Assembly: GCA_001931875.2 (NCBI GenBank) | Contig: MSJH02000827.1 | Location: 186,001-250,000, forward strand | Reading direction: 5' to 3' | DNA: 64,000 nt | Source: Byssochlamys sp. IMV 00236 | Taxonomy: Eukaryota; Ascomycota; Eurotiomycetes; Eurotiales; Thermoascaceae | Part shown: in pieces, positions 9,460-20,389 of the stretch | Layout: every line of letters starts with the position of its first letter | Position numbering within the stretch: position 1 is the stretch's first letter | Notes under the pieces: model-generated | What the model was told of the DNA's origin: nothing | The model's input: the letters and a program-made list of their open reading frames with translations, nothing else | Databases searched by the model: none | Program-made: the position numbers and the translations under genes

Positions 9460-12400
9460 ATGTCTTATCCGGGATTGCCTAATTATCCTTCATATCAGTA
9501 TGCTTCTGGCGTCAACGAGCAAGACACTACACCCCAGTATCTCCCGGGGGCACCCCCTTCGAGTTTACAATCTTCCGCACGAGGCTACAACACATCCGTA
9601 TATGATTGGCAGGGACAGACGTCGCAGGAAGCGTCTGTGAAGGATACCCGTCAGATGGGGAATAGATGGGCGTATGCTGGCGATCAAAACGCATATCCAT
9701 CCACCAGCTCACAGCAGCGGCTTTCTGGAAACAACGCCCAGGCGATTAACCCCGTTTCGTACAATAATCCAACTGCGGCTCTACGACAGTCCCAACGCGC
9801 TCTCGATACGCCTGCGTTGCACAGCTTGGCGTATGCCTCTGGACTTGAGTCTGAACTTCTGAACAGGCAGACGCAAGGCTCCAGCCCTGCTAAGACAGTG
9901 GACACCGCGCGCCCAAGGGTGTCTCGACCTGGTCAGACTTTGAACTCGTTGAATTCGTCCGCGGCAGCACGACCTTATGCTCCTGTGACACATTTTCCCC
10001 CATCTGGGCACTCTCAGTCATCCCCGCAATTCTCGGCCGCTTTACCATCCAGGTCACCTTCGCACTCTTATTCGCCTGCCAGCCAAATCGCTCCAAATCC
10101 TACTACTTATTCGCAGAGTGTTTATGACTCAGGATCAAAGAGTTCGACGCCAAATCCACCACGAGCCAATCCAAGTCCCGTACCTGGGACAACTGCATCT
10201 TACTCCTCTCGGCCAGCATGGACTCAAGCAAAGCATACCAACTCCAGGGAAGGATTAAGCTCTTCCCAGCGTCAGGATACTTATCTACCGCGGACCCCTT
10301 CTCTTGCGTCTACGTCTTACGGCATGAGAAAGGATCTCCCGCCTACCACCACTGCCGAAGACTATACTTCCAATGATGCGACTGGCAGGCAGTCCGAACA
10401 AGGGAATAGCCTAGTATCTACTCTGCCGCAGGCGTCTGCGAGTACTGTACAACATCATACGCAGGATACAATGAAATATCCGTCTATCCCCGTGGAGAGT
10501 TTATACACCACCACCGATTCAAGCCATTCCTTGTCGGAAGAGGCCTGGGGCAACGATCGATTTCCCGGCCAACAATCTCCGTCAGGCGCAATGCCCAGCT
10601 ATATCGACCCGACTCAAGTGTTTAACCCATATCGTCAAGAGTATGAGCAGATGCAAGCATTGCGGGCGGAAGAAGAGGCGAAGAGGAAGCAAGATGAGGC
10701 CAAGAACACGGCCAAGCAACCAGATACCGCAACACATTCGTCAGCCACATCGGCTGTCGACGCAAGAGGCACTATCTCAGAAGCGTCCGTCAGTGGCCAT
10801 CAGACTGTTGCATCGGATAATCAGCCAAGTAAAAAGAAGCCGCGGAAGAGGGCGGCTCGCAAGTCCGCCCCTGCCGGATCCGTTTCGACTGTGAAATCTT
10901 CGGCGGGACCAAGAGAAGAGAATCTCGATCCACAGCTGCGGTCTCAGACTCCGCAAAATAAGACTGGCGATGCCGATGGTGACATGGCAAACGAGATGAA
11001 GATGATGATTGAAAAGATGCGACAATGGAGATCAAAAGATCCCACGTTGTTTGCCAAGCTATGGGATGATGTGAGGAAGGTAATATTGTGTATCTGTCCA
11101 ATCCAGGAAGGATGTCTTACTGATAACGATGCTACCTCTTCTAGGGACAAGGATCAACACCAGACAGTTCTACGGCTCCTGAAGCTCCGCAGCAGACAGC
11201 TGAGCCGGCAGCTACACTATCTACAGCGCCGGAACTTTCAGAATCAAACGCGTCTCAATCAGATAAGAAGCGGCTACCATCTCATTACATTGATGGTCTG
11301 CCCGATCTAGGAAGATTCCCTGCTCAACGGCGACGGAGACAGTCGAACAAAGTAAACGCAAATGAGACAGCCACGCCCAAACGAAAGCTCGAGGCAAGCA
11401 GCCAACAGACAGGACCTAGCGGCCCGCCGTCTGAAGGGCAGATAGCCACAAACTCACTTGGAGCTCAGCTCGTTCAGTCGCAGCAGTCGTCGCAGTCACG
11501 GCCTGTTGAGACTCTGGGATCGACTACTGCAGGCTCATCTGCCGCTGAGGTCTCATCGGCCTCTCAATCAGCGATCTCGTCAGCGCCTCAACCGCCTTCG
11601 CAAGAAATTGTATCAGGATCTGCTCAGCAACACGCTCCACAGCCTCAGCAGACCACGACTGGTACCATATGGCCTGAACACACGCGACAGGCGGTAGCCC
11701 AGGCACTCGTCCAGTACTTGAATACCATACCTGCCAACAAGGGCAAATGTGCTTCTGCGAAAGAGATGTCTGCGTTGGTAGATAAAAATTCAAGTTATAT
11801 CGAGCTGTGTGAGCGGATAGAGTCTCGCGGCTTCTCTCTGAACAGAGGGAACCTAGCAAGATTTCTTCTGAACTCTGTGCCAGGCATCAACGGTTCTGCG
11901 TCAGCTACACAGCCCGCAGCTGATCCGAATCCACGAGGAACGCTGCTCCCTCCACCACCAGCACGATCAGCACCACCGGCTCCAGCACCACCAGCTCCAG
12001 CAGCACCGCCAGCTGCAGCACCACCAACTCCAACAGCACCACCAGCTCCAGTAGCACCACCAGCTCCAGTAGCACCGCCAGCTCCAGCAGCACCACCAAC
12101 TCCAACAGCACCACCAGCTCCAACAGCACCACCAGCGCCAGCTCCTCCTCCTCCCCGTCCCTCTGCTGCCCCGGTCAGCCAAGCTCCACGCCCATATGTA
12201 CCACCACCAGCTCCACAGGCGCATACGTTCGTCTGGAACTCAAAGGTACCAACTGTACATGGGCATCCGCCACCGGTAACAGGTCTACATCATCGATCTC
12301 CGGCATTGGCGACACCCCCTGTTAATACTAAGAAGTCCAAATCGGTGCCACGTCCCTCAGGTCCTTTGCCTGGACCGAAGGAACAAAAAGCTAGGAAACA

Positions 12401-13944
12401 TCTCTTCTCGGAAATCGTGGATCTCACGTCTCTGAGTGATGAAGATGAAGCTGTGCGCCGCGCAGAAAAGGAACCTCGCCTTGAATCCACTGATCCCTCA
12501 CTTGGAAGTCAGCCAGACATCACGGTTGCTAAGGCCCAGAACCACCAGCCGTCTGGGAAGTCTGAGGCCTCCCAGCAACTCCATGAAGCACAAGCTCCTG
12601 CACAGCAAGGCATTGCTGGGCCGATGGCGGCTCAGAGCGACCTCTCACGATTTGCAATGGCTGGAGATGACGCCACCGAGAGGGAGAGTCTCCGTCGGCG
12701 AGCGGACATTGTCAAACCAATCAATAAGATGGAAGCTTTACGGCGCAAATACTACAACCCAAAGACTATCGCAAGGGACGTGTTGATCGCAGCTGGCCGT
12801 CATCCGACCGAGCGGCCTCTCAACAGCCACCTGCAGGGCCTCCAGGAGATATTCTCCGCCGTCGATTTCACCTCAGACATGGGAACTTTCCGCTGGGATC
12901 TCGTGGATCCTGGTGGACCTCCCGCGCCGGTGGTCGAGCCCGAAGATATCCTCCTCTTGCCGCCAAACTTCCCGCTGGGCGTTCGTTCCAAAGGCGCGGC
13001 ATCTTCGTCACGTGAGGAGCGCGACGCAGGCTCCGAGGCGCGGCCCGCGTCGCCAGCCAACCTCACCCAATCCACGCACAAGCCGTCGAGCCTATCTTTC
13101 TCGCAATCAATTAACGACTCGTCCCCTGCCCTAGCCAAACCAGACAAGGGAAACGCGATGGTTACTCCAGCGCCCCGACGTCGCGGTCGTCCGCCCGGGT
13201 CGAAGAACAAAAATCCCACCAAGGCTGCAATGAGAGGCGCCAAGGTCGAGGTCGCCGTTCCTGTCCAATCGTCACCTCCCCGTTACAGCATCTACCGATG
13301 TGAATGGGAAAATTGTGATGCGGAGTTGCACGATCTAAAGACCTTTGAGCGCCACCTTCGGAAAGTCCATGCCCCCAGCACCCTCACCTGTGCATGGTTG
13401 AACTGTCCTGCGGGAAAAACCGCGTTCAAAACCAACGAGGACCTGTGTCAGCATCTCAAGCAGACACATGTAGCTTCCCTGGCATGGCAGCTGGGTGACG
13501 GTCCCTTGGTGGGCCGAACTGGTGAGAAAGCCGGACACTCACAGCGTTCTGTCGTTGAGATCTCATGTTAAACAATGTCTGGTAACAATTCGTCTCTGTT
13601 TAGTTCCTGTACAGGATTTTTTGCACGGGCCTCAGGGCTCGTCAATTACCCCAGAAGCTCCAACTGTACAGAAGAGAAGGGAAACGGGCGCAATCGTCTT
13701 TCCAACGGGGTTCACGCCAATTCGTGCTTTCAACCAGGTTCGTGGGAATGCCTCTGTACAGGAGAAGGCGCGCGAAGCATTCAGAGCTGTGGAACAACGC
13801 ATGGTTCGCATCGGGTTTGCACTGGAGCCCTCTGGCTGCGAGCTAGCTAGCCCGCACCGACTCTTCGCTGTCAGCAACGATGAAGAACATGTTCAGTTGA
13901 AGCCACCCGGCAGACGGGTGACCTATCAGTCTTCGGTTTTTTAA
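9460..13944 (+). CDS. Large AT-hook and C2H2 zinc-finger nuclear protein
   Basis: Three exons: 9460-11079, 11145-13521 and 13604-13944. Introns are 65 and 82 nt; reading phase is kept across both. 1445 aa. The first 500 residues are Ser/Pro/Gln/Tyr-rich and probably disordered. A short basic patch (KKKPRKRAARK) follows. A compact conserved-looking helical block starts near residue 725 (HTRQAVAQALVQYLNTIPAN). A Pro/Ala repeat covers about 806-880, and a second ordered block contains RRKYYNPKTIARDVLIAAGR. An AT-hook (RRRGRPPGSKNK, about 1218) is followed by paired C2H2 fingers (about 1256-1316; C-x4-C...H-x4-H in YRCEWENC...HLRKVH). Exon 3 adds a conserved tail with IVFPTGFTPIRAF. It is likely a chromatin or transcription factor. 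I do not recognise a named orthologue. Confidence 0.85.
11950..12165 (+). repeat. Pro/Ala-coding minisatellite-like repeat
   Basis: Inside exon 2 of the C2H2 gene, units close to CCAGCTCCAGTAGCACCACC recur imperfectly about a dozen times and encode APPAP/APPTP-type repeats. It stays in frame throughout. Antisense frames across it are artefacts of the repeat. Confidence 0.85.
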
Positions 13945-14489
13945 TCTCATACCCAGGCAGCCCTTGCAGTTTTGGCGTTTATGTTCCACGGGAATTCATT
14001 CGACTGTGAAATATACCACCGTCGGATTCTTTTCTCTAAGCGTTGTTGTGGGGCCGTCGTGTGCCAATTTCGATCAGGATACGATGTGTATTTCCTCTCT
14101 AGTTCTATGTCTCTTTCTACCTGCGCAGCGAAGCTTTTTAGATCCAATTCGCACTGGGATGACCAGGAGTTCAAGTTGTGCATTTTTAGCAAGCACGTGG
14201 CGTCTGCGGTGAATGTTGTCTAAGGATCGTTTGCTTTGTGACATTTACATATACCTTGATAGTTAATGCCTGGTCGAAGCAAGAATAGCTTCAATAGCTC
14301 TGATGGAACAGACAACTGTATGTATGCGCAGAAATCGTAGTTGGGGAAGATCGTAAAGTTCAAAGTGTGGTACTCTCTTCATCATATATCTATCGTACAC
14401 GAGCCAAATCGTCGAGCAACCAGGTCCAGCATGTTACTCTCCCTTAATTCCTCTCTCATTATGAACCCCATCCTTATGTCTTCTTGATC
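13945..14489. other. Intergenic between convergent C2H2 gene and ost4
   Basis: This contains the 3' flanks of two convergent genes. Short open frames on both strands overlap and have no family features. Nothing else is seen. Confidence 0.6.
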
Positions 14490-14729
14490 TCACCCTACAA
14501 CACCCGTATTCCCTGCCATAGCTTGACTTCCTACCACGGTCACAGTATCCTTCTTCGAGCCAGTGACGGATGACGTGGCAGATGTGGACGGAACAGAACG
14601 CTTCTCTCCCTGCTCGGAAGACTCCTTGTTTCGCGCATTGACCTCGAGGAAGTGGTAGAGGACGACAAGGAGCATGGCAGCCGAGCCAAGGAAGATGGCC
14701 AGACGGTAGAGTTCGTCGTCAGTAATCAT
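14490..14729 (-). CDS. ost4: Oligosaccharyltransferase subunit OST4
   Basis: Starting at the ATG at 14727-14729, the protein begins MITDDELYRLAIFLGSAAML and continues LVVLYHFLEVNA. This is the single-span OST4 mini-protein of the oligosaccharyltransferase complex in the ER membrane, where it helps hold Stt3 with Ost3/Ost6 for N-glycosylation. An upstream in-frame ATG (14877-14879) would add 50 residues with no family support, so the internal start is chosen. OST4 is usually about 36-40 aa. This one reads to 79 aa, with a Ser/Thr-rich tail after the membrane span that may be a genuine lineage extension or may hide an intron. Confidence 0.85.
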   Translation of the reverse strand: MITDDELYRLAIFLGSAAMLLVVLYHFLEVNARNKESSEQGEKRSVPSTSATSSVTGSKKDTVTVVGSQAMAGNTGVVG

Positions 14730-15241
14730 GGTGGTTGGTTGTAGTATGTTCCCTTGAAGTTGGGATGGTAGTATGAAGCGGAGTACGAAAGGTGGAAGGT
14801 GGAAGGTCTGATCGATGGATTGATGGGTCGATGCGTCGCTCAATCGATCGACGGGGGCTGAGAAGCGGTCGAAGTTCAAGACTCGAGGAATAAGTGGATG
14901 TTTCGATAGCTTCCAGGAAACTGGGCGGAGGTGTTGTTCACGGACGTTATGTCGAATAATGCACGGAGGACGGAATGAGGACAGATAGTAGATATGATGG
15001 AGTATGGAGGGACAGTAATCGGTTTGGACGATCTGATCTGTCTGTCCAATGTGGCGAGATTATTATTGACTGCTCTGAAGAGCTAAGTATCTTGTGTGTC
15101 GATCCGCTCGTATTATGATTGTTATTATTGTCGGCGTTATGCAGTTAGTGCTATAGATACACGAGTTGATGGTCTCTCCTCTAGCTTCCCGAAGTTGACA
15201 TTTGGTCGGCGCGTCGTCTTCCGTAGTCTAGACAGTCCAAG

Positions 15242-15279
<38 letters not shown>

Positions 15280-15821
15280 CGCTCGCTCGCACCGCCACCA
15301 TCGACACCAAACCACGAGGCGCCCCGCCTCTCGCATCTATCGTGAGTGTTATTTGCTGCTAGCAAAGACGATCGGACCAAAGTTCTGGGAGACTACGCTG
15401 AAAACTGCCAAGGGCCGGATACATTGTCAAACTAAATATCTGATTCGACCATGGCTTCTACCCTCCACTGGCCGTTGAACTCTGGAGCCGTTCTAGTGAG
15501 GCGAACCGCACCCAAGAGCAGACATTGCGGTGCCGTCTCGAGGCACGGGGTTGGAGAGATCATCGTCTTCCAGAATGTCTTGGCCCAGAATGAGCTGATT
15601 ATTCATGACCGTTGTTAGCTAACTAATCACCAAGACCTCAGGCTCCGGATTATTATTATTGACGTCCCTGCAACAGACTTCTCTTCTTTTGCAGTTGCAA
15701 GTTCCATCGCCGTCTCCCGCGGTTCAGCTGGCTGTGCCTCGGATCATCCTCTCTACGCATCATCCAACTGCCCTCATCATCCCCCATCAATCGAACATTC
15801 AGGGAGAGGTCTCGACTCACG
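14730..15821. promoter_or_regulatory. Divergent promoter region, ost4 / Zn2Cys6 gene
   Basis: A 1.1-kb shared upstream region. A CT dinucleotide tract lies at 15246-15276, followed by CGCT repeats. CT-rich tracts are frequent in Aspergillus leaders and promoters. No gene is supported. Confidence 0.55.
15246..15290. repeat. CT dinucleotide tract followed by CGCT tetranucleotide repeat
   Basis: About 15 CT units (15246-15276) pass directly into roughly three and a half GCTC units. It is a simple microsatellite in the ost4/Zn2Cys6 intergenic region. Confidence 0.95.
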
Positions 15822-17555
15822 ATGGGTGATCCAGCCTCCATGTCTGTCAGGCCCAGCGGTGGCCCCAAGCCATCCGGGCCGTCGCTCCTGGCCTGCCTCA
15901 GCTGTCGCCAGAAGCATCTCAAGTGCGATGGAAAGATGCCCATCTGTGGCCGCTGTACGACATCGGGGTCGGAATGTCAGTATACGCCCTCTCGTCGAGG
16001 GTACAAGGGACCGTCCAAGAGGCGCCGCGCAAACCCGTCATCGCCAGACCAGACTTCCGCAGATGCACCCTTTGATCCAGTCATGGATATTCCACACGAT
16101 TATGGCTTCCAGTCAGGATACGGATTCCCATTGCCCACCACTCTGCCCTCATCCGGATCGGAGAGTGCCGGAAATAATTTCCAGATGGTCCCTCAGCCGA
16201 CAATGCAGCCCCCCGCGACAGTCACCACCACTCCGCTGACACCGGACTCTATCGCATCGCTTAGCGGGGATGGATATCTTGTCGATCTCTTCTATACATA
16301 CTTCCAACCCGCCCATCCCATCCTTCCCCCGCTCCGTCTGCTGTACCGCTATTCCCCGCCTCCGTACCTCGAGCAGGTCCTCAAGTTCATCGGAGCGCAT
16401 TATACCCCAGCTGCATCCAGTGAAGTCTACCGGTCCAACGTTGTTTCCAATGTCGTCGACCAGGGCGATACGATTGAGAAGGTCCAAGCCCTGATCCTGC
16501 TCACGGTCGTCCTGCATTCCCGGAACGAGCGGGCGGAAGCAGGAGAATGCCTGGCCAAGGCCGTTGATCTGGCCTTCAGGCTGGGATTGAATCGCAAGGA
16601 TTTTGCAGAGACCATGAGTGGAGGCGATCCTGTCCGCGAGGAGAGTCTGCGGCGGACCTGGTGGGAACTCTTCTTTATTGAAGGCATGCTGACCGCTCTG
16701 GGAGTGCGGCAAAGCTTCACGATGAGTATGGTGCCTTTGGAGGTGCCATTGCCGTGCGAAGAGCAGATCTACCGGGACGGATTGTGCCCGCCTTCTCCGC
16801 CTACCGTTTCTCAATTTGACGATCGCGTATTCGTCGACGAGGAGGTCGACTTCTCCTCGTTTGCCTACCGGATTGAGGCAATCCGGATCTTAGGACGCGT
16901 TGTAGCCATCCAGGAGCTCACCGAAGGCCAGCAGGACCAGGTGGAGGCCGTTGATGCGCGAATCGCCAGCTGGTATCACAACCTGCCCGAGTCGAAAACA
17001 GAACTCATGCGCCCCGATGGCGGTGTGGATGAAATGATGTTCCAGGCACGAATGGTCGTCAACGGCGCCGCCATCTTCCTGCACTTCCCCCGTTCTGATC
17101 TGCTCTCTTCACCTGCTGTGGCGGCGTCAGTCATCTGTGGTCATTCGGGAACTGTCCTGGTGCCGACTTTTTCACACCACACGCATGCCATGAAAGCGAT
17201 CAAGTCCGCCAGTGAGATTTCAAACTTGGCTGCCACACGATTGCCTGTAATTAGACACACCCCGTTCTTTATATGTGCCCTGGTCCTCAGCTCCATTGTG
17301 CAGCTCGCAGGCTATTCCGTGAAGGCGGGACAAATGCCTGATCCTCGCCGCGACCGGTTGACTCTGACCATTGGGGTTTTCAAGTCCCTTGGTCGCACCT
17401 GGGCCATCTCGCAGACTATCATGCGGCAGATCAAGGTTGTTGCGAGAGACATTCTGGATATTGGTCTGCGGCCGGCGGCTGAGCAACATGAGCTTGATTT
17501 CACCGCATTTCTCGAAGGAAGCCAGTTCTGGCTGCAGGATGCACCCGCCAGTTGA
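15822..17555 (+). CDS. Zn2Cys6 transcription factor with fungal-specific domain
   Basis: Single-exon 577-aa protein. The binuclear zinc cluster is complete near the N-terminus: C25, C28, C35, C42, C45 and C52 (C-x2-C-x6-C-x6-C-x2-C-x6-C), followed by a basic linker (RRGYKGPSKRRRA). The middle homology region runs from about residue 150 (DLFYTYFQPAHPILPP) through AGECLAKAVDLAFRLGLNRK and RRTWWELFFIEGML, the usual fungal transcription-factor domain signature. It should bind CGG-type elements in the nucleus. The target pathway is not evident, and the neighbours (ost4 and an empty 2.8 kb) give no clue. Confidence 0.92.
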   Translation: MGDPASMSVRPSGGPKPSGPSLLACLSCRQKHLKCDGKMPICGRCTTSGSECQYTPSRRGYKGPSKRRRANPSSPDQTSADAPFDPVMDIPHDYGFQSGYGFPLPTTLPSSGSESAGNNFQMVPQPTMQPPATVTTTPLTPDSIASLSGDGYLVDLFYTYFQPAHPILPPLRLLYRYSPPPYLEQVLKFIGAHYTPAASSEVYRSNVVSNVVDQGDTIEKVQALILLTVVLHSRNERAEAGECLAKAVDLAFRLGLNRKDFAETMSGGDPVREESLRRTWWELFFIEGMLTALGVRQSFTMSMVPLEVPLPCEEQIYRDGLCPPSPPTVSQFDDRVFVDEEVDFSSFAYRIEAIRILGRVVAIQELTEGQQDQVEAVDARIASWYHNLPESKTELMRPDGGVDEMMFQARMVVNGAAIFLHFPRSDLLSSPAVAASVICGHSGTVLVPTFSHHTHAMKAIKSASEISNLAATRLPVIRHTPFFICALVLSSIVQLAGYSVKAGQMPDPRRDRLTLTIGVFKSLGRTWAISQTIMRQIKVVARDILDIGLRPAAEQHELDFTAFLEGSQFWLQDAPAS

Positions 17556-19229
17556 TTATGCAGTGCATCCCGGTGAAGGAAGGCCGCGAGCTGTGCTGCC
17601 GTGCGATCGATAGAGCGGCCCAATATCACCTCCGTTGGCACTTTGGAGCTATTTTGTCTGACCCGTGGATCGATGATTGACCGTCTCTGGTGCCGTGCGG
17701 AGACGGGACTGTAAGCTTCAGCTGGCTCTCAACAGCAGTTCCCACGACAAATGATGATCCTTGCTTTTTAGGCCCAGAGGTATTCCCTGAGGTCTTTCAA
17801 GCAGTCACTTCCTCGAGTCGATGTCGAACCTTCCGACGTAACCAGCTTACTTCCTTCACAGCCCATCACTTCGCCACGGGCAGATCTGCAACATGGATGC
17901 TTGAATCTCTGCAGGCCTGTCTCACGCTGTGGCCTTATGTCCTGGATATGGCCGCTCAGCGGACCAGCAAGCAACTTGGACTCATATCCCAATGGTTATC
18001 CTGGTTCCGAGCACACATCCAAGGTTGAGCGGGGCGGTAGCACTGAAAGGGAGGCGAGCCTAAGTCTCTGCGCACTTCACGTGGTTGAGTCTCTAGTTTC
18101 GCTTGATTTAACGAGCAGAGGCTTGATGTGTCTCAAATGCCTGTAACCCGGGCGAAGATATGTGTCGCCCAGTATCCGTGGCCCCTATGGCGCAGATTTT
18201 GTTGCGTCTGTGGAGTTGGTTGTTCTTCGTAATAGAATCAGATTTTCAGCTTCGACATTCAACTGCTGGTCTGAATATCCGTGCTTCAGGTATCTCGTAG
18301 GCTCCTCTCAGGAAGCATTAACGGTAGACTGTAGCTTCCACACTGCTGACTGTCCCAATGTCGCTTGTTCAAGAAAATGAGCAAGCCTTCTTTTCTGCTG
18401 TGTATCGGCCATGACCGCGGTGAGGGGCTCTGAACGTCGAATGGACCCGTTGTCGACAAGTTACGGTGTAGGTTCGAGAGCCATCGTAGTAAACAGGAAG
18501 GCAGAGGACTCTGTTCAGGATCATTCGATCCAAGCACCGAATTAGTAACACAACCAACGCAAGCACTTGCCCGAGGAGACAGAAAGGACTGAGCCAACAA
18601 CATCATCTTCCCAGCGGAACAGAAACCAGCCTCACGTAATATGACAACGTACCACAACTCAGCCCAGGATGATGTCGTGAAGTGGAATAAAGCGGTGAAT
18701 CTCCCAGGAAAGTCGAAAACTTCCATTTCTCCACGGTTATTTGGCAAAGTAAAACGTCTTGTCTCATCACACGGCACATTAACCGGCCTGTGCGCGGTAG
18801 ATCAGTGTGTACAGAGACTGAGAAGAGAAAGTAGTGAAAGTAAAAAGCAAAAAGCAAACGAAAAACCCCCCAACATACAGTCAACAATCTAAATCCAAGA
18901 CGGACGGGTTATGCTCATCGGGGAAGTTGAAGCCAGGAATATGAATACCAAATAATAGACTAAATAAGCTTTCAAGAACCGCTCGCCGTTTACTTAGGGG
19001 ACCATGCAAAAAGTCACCGAAGAAGAGCGTATTGGCTAGATTTCAAAGGATTTGTTTTCTCCACTCCCGTAATACGGTCTTGGAATAATTCGGAATAGTT
19101 ATCTAAGTTGTTCTTTGTTGGGAAACTCGGAGACTTTCTTTGGTACTTGGTGTTACATAATTGTTGTTGTTGTTGTTAACACTATCGGGGACCATGAGAG
19201 GTCTGATTAATGGTTCTTTTTTTTTTTTT

Positions 19230-19308
19230 NNNNNNNNNNNNNNNNNNNNNNNNNNNNNNNNNNNNNNNNNNNNNNNNNNNNNNNNNNNNNNNNNNNNNNN
19301 NNNNNNNN
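19230..19308. other. Assembly gap (79 N)
   Basis: A run of 79 N is bordered by poly-T on both sides (from about 19217, and 19309-19314). A long homopolymer or low-complexity tract probably broke the assembly. The open frames that cross it are meaningless. Confidence 0.98.
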
Positions 19309-19585
19309 TTTTTTGTTTTCTTGAACATTATCTGGGAAAGTGAAATTACTACCCTAGAATCATTGTGGTCATTATCTAGACACGTCTCTTAATTTACCCT
19401 CCGTATCTTTTCTGATAACTAATGATATATATATAACTTAGGACTTGGAGCATCGTCTCAACAGCGCCTAATCAACTAGCACCCAAAACCACAGAACAGA
19501 CTATTCTGACAACACCAAAAAAAGATCAAGAAAGAATCCCTGTCAAAAAAGCCATTCGCGGGAGTCTAGAACTGAAGGAATGTGT

Positions 19586-19637
19586 AAATGGTCCCCGAGA
19601 AGCGAGCCTGGTCCGGAGAACCACTCGGGGACCATTT
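19586..19637. repeat. Perfect 14-bp inverted repeat around GGGGACCAT
   Basis: AAATGGTCCCCGAG (19586-19599) and its exact reverse complement CTCGGGGACCATTT (19624-19637) are separated by 24 nt. The core CGGGGACCAT also occurs at 19186-19195, and GGGGACCAT at 18997-19005. The arms could form a hairpin in RNA or be paired binding sites. Confidence 0.85.
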
Positions 19638-20389
19638 GTTTTATCTCGTTATCGATTCTTCGTCGGCGATGCCGTATGGGCATACATACGTGCACGCATG
19701 CATGTATGCCTAACTATGTTGATGTGGCTGCTGGGGATTATGTGCATGTATAGTTGTGAAATCATGGGGAAAAGTGTACTGAGTTACTGCGCGGTGGGGG
19801 AGAGAGAATATATCAAGAACCTGCGTGCCGAAGTTCAGAATAACTACAGACGAATACGTATGTACATACAAGACTCTCAGTAACTATGTTAGTCTCGCTC
19901 GTGATGAGCTTCTATATTAGTTTCACAGAACAGCTTGTCGCTTCTGCTACACACTTTGTTGACATAAATCAAATGAATCACCCCTGAAGGATTATAATCA
20001 TACTGCCTGGACTACTTGGCCATGCCATTAATTAATGCTTCTATTTGTAGAGGTAGCTTCGAGATATTTCGTGTCTAGATTGGTATTCAGCAGATGGGCT
20101 ATGCTTCATTGCTCGGTATCGCTTCCATGGAGGCCAGAAAAGACAAAGATAGGAAAATCAGACGAAATCTATATGGCTTAAAAGGAGTGGGTATCTCGAT
20201 GATGCTTGGTTTTTCTTTAATGGTCCCGCCAAAAAACAAGAAGAAAAAGGTCGAAATCCAAATCAACCCCCAAACCGCCTTTGCTGTGATATGAACCCAT
20301 GTGCCTGATGATACGTTCGCAAAAACGAAAAAAGAAAAGATTGAAACAGAAGCAGACTCGAGCTGCTGCATAAGTGATCCCATCGTTGT

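Larger units (their letters stand above)
17556..20389. other. 2.8-kb gene-empty stretch with assembly gap
   Basis: No open frame here has family features; the longest (18286-18777, minus) looks random. The stretch contains an N gap flanked by poly-T, a GTT triplet run near 19161-19177, and a cluster of GGGGACCAT motifs including a perfect inverted repeat. The right side is the 3' flank of the TBC gene. Confidence 0.6.

Noticed and set aside
11905..12224. Leu/Val/Glu and Trp/Cys repeat frames on the minus strand
   Set aside because: Antisense shadows of the Pro/Ala repeat in the C2H2 gene.
18286..18777. 163-codon minus-strand open frame
   Set aside because: No motif or signal, and it sits in an otherwise non-coding 2.8 kb.
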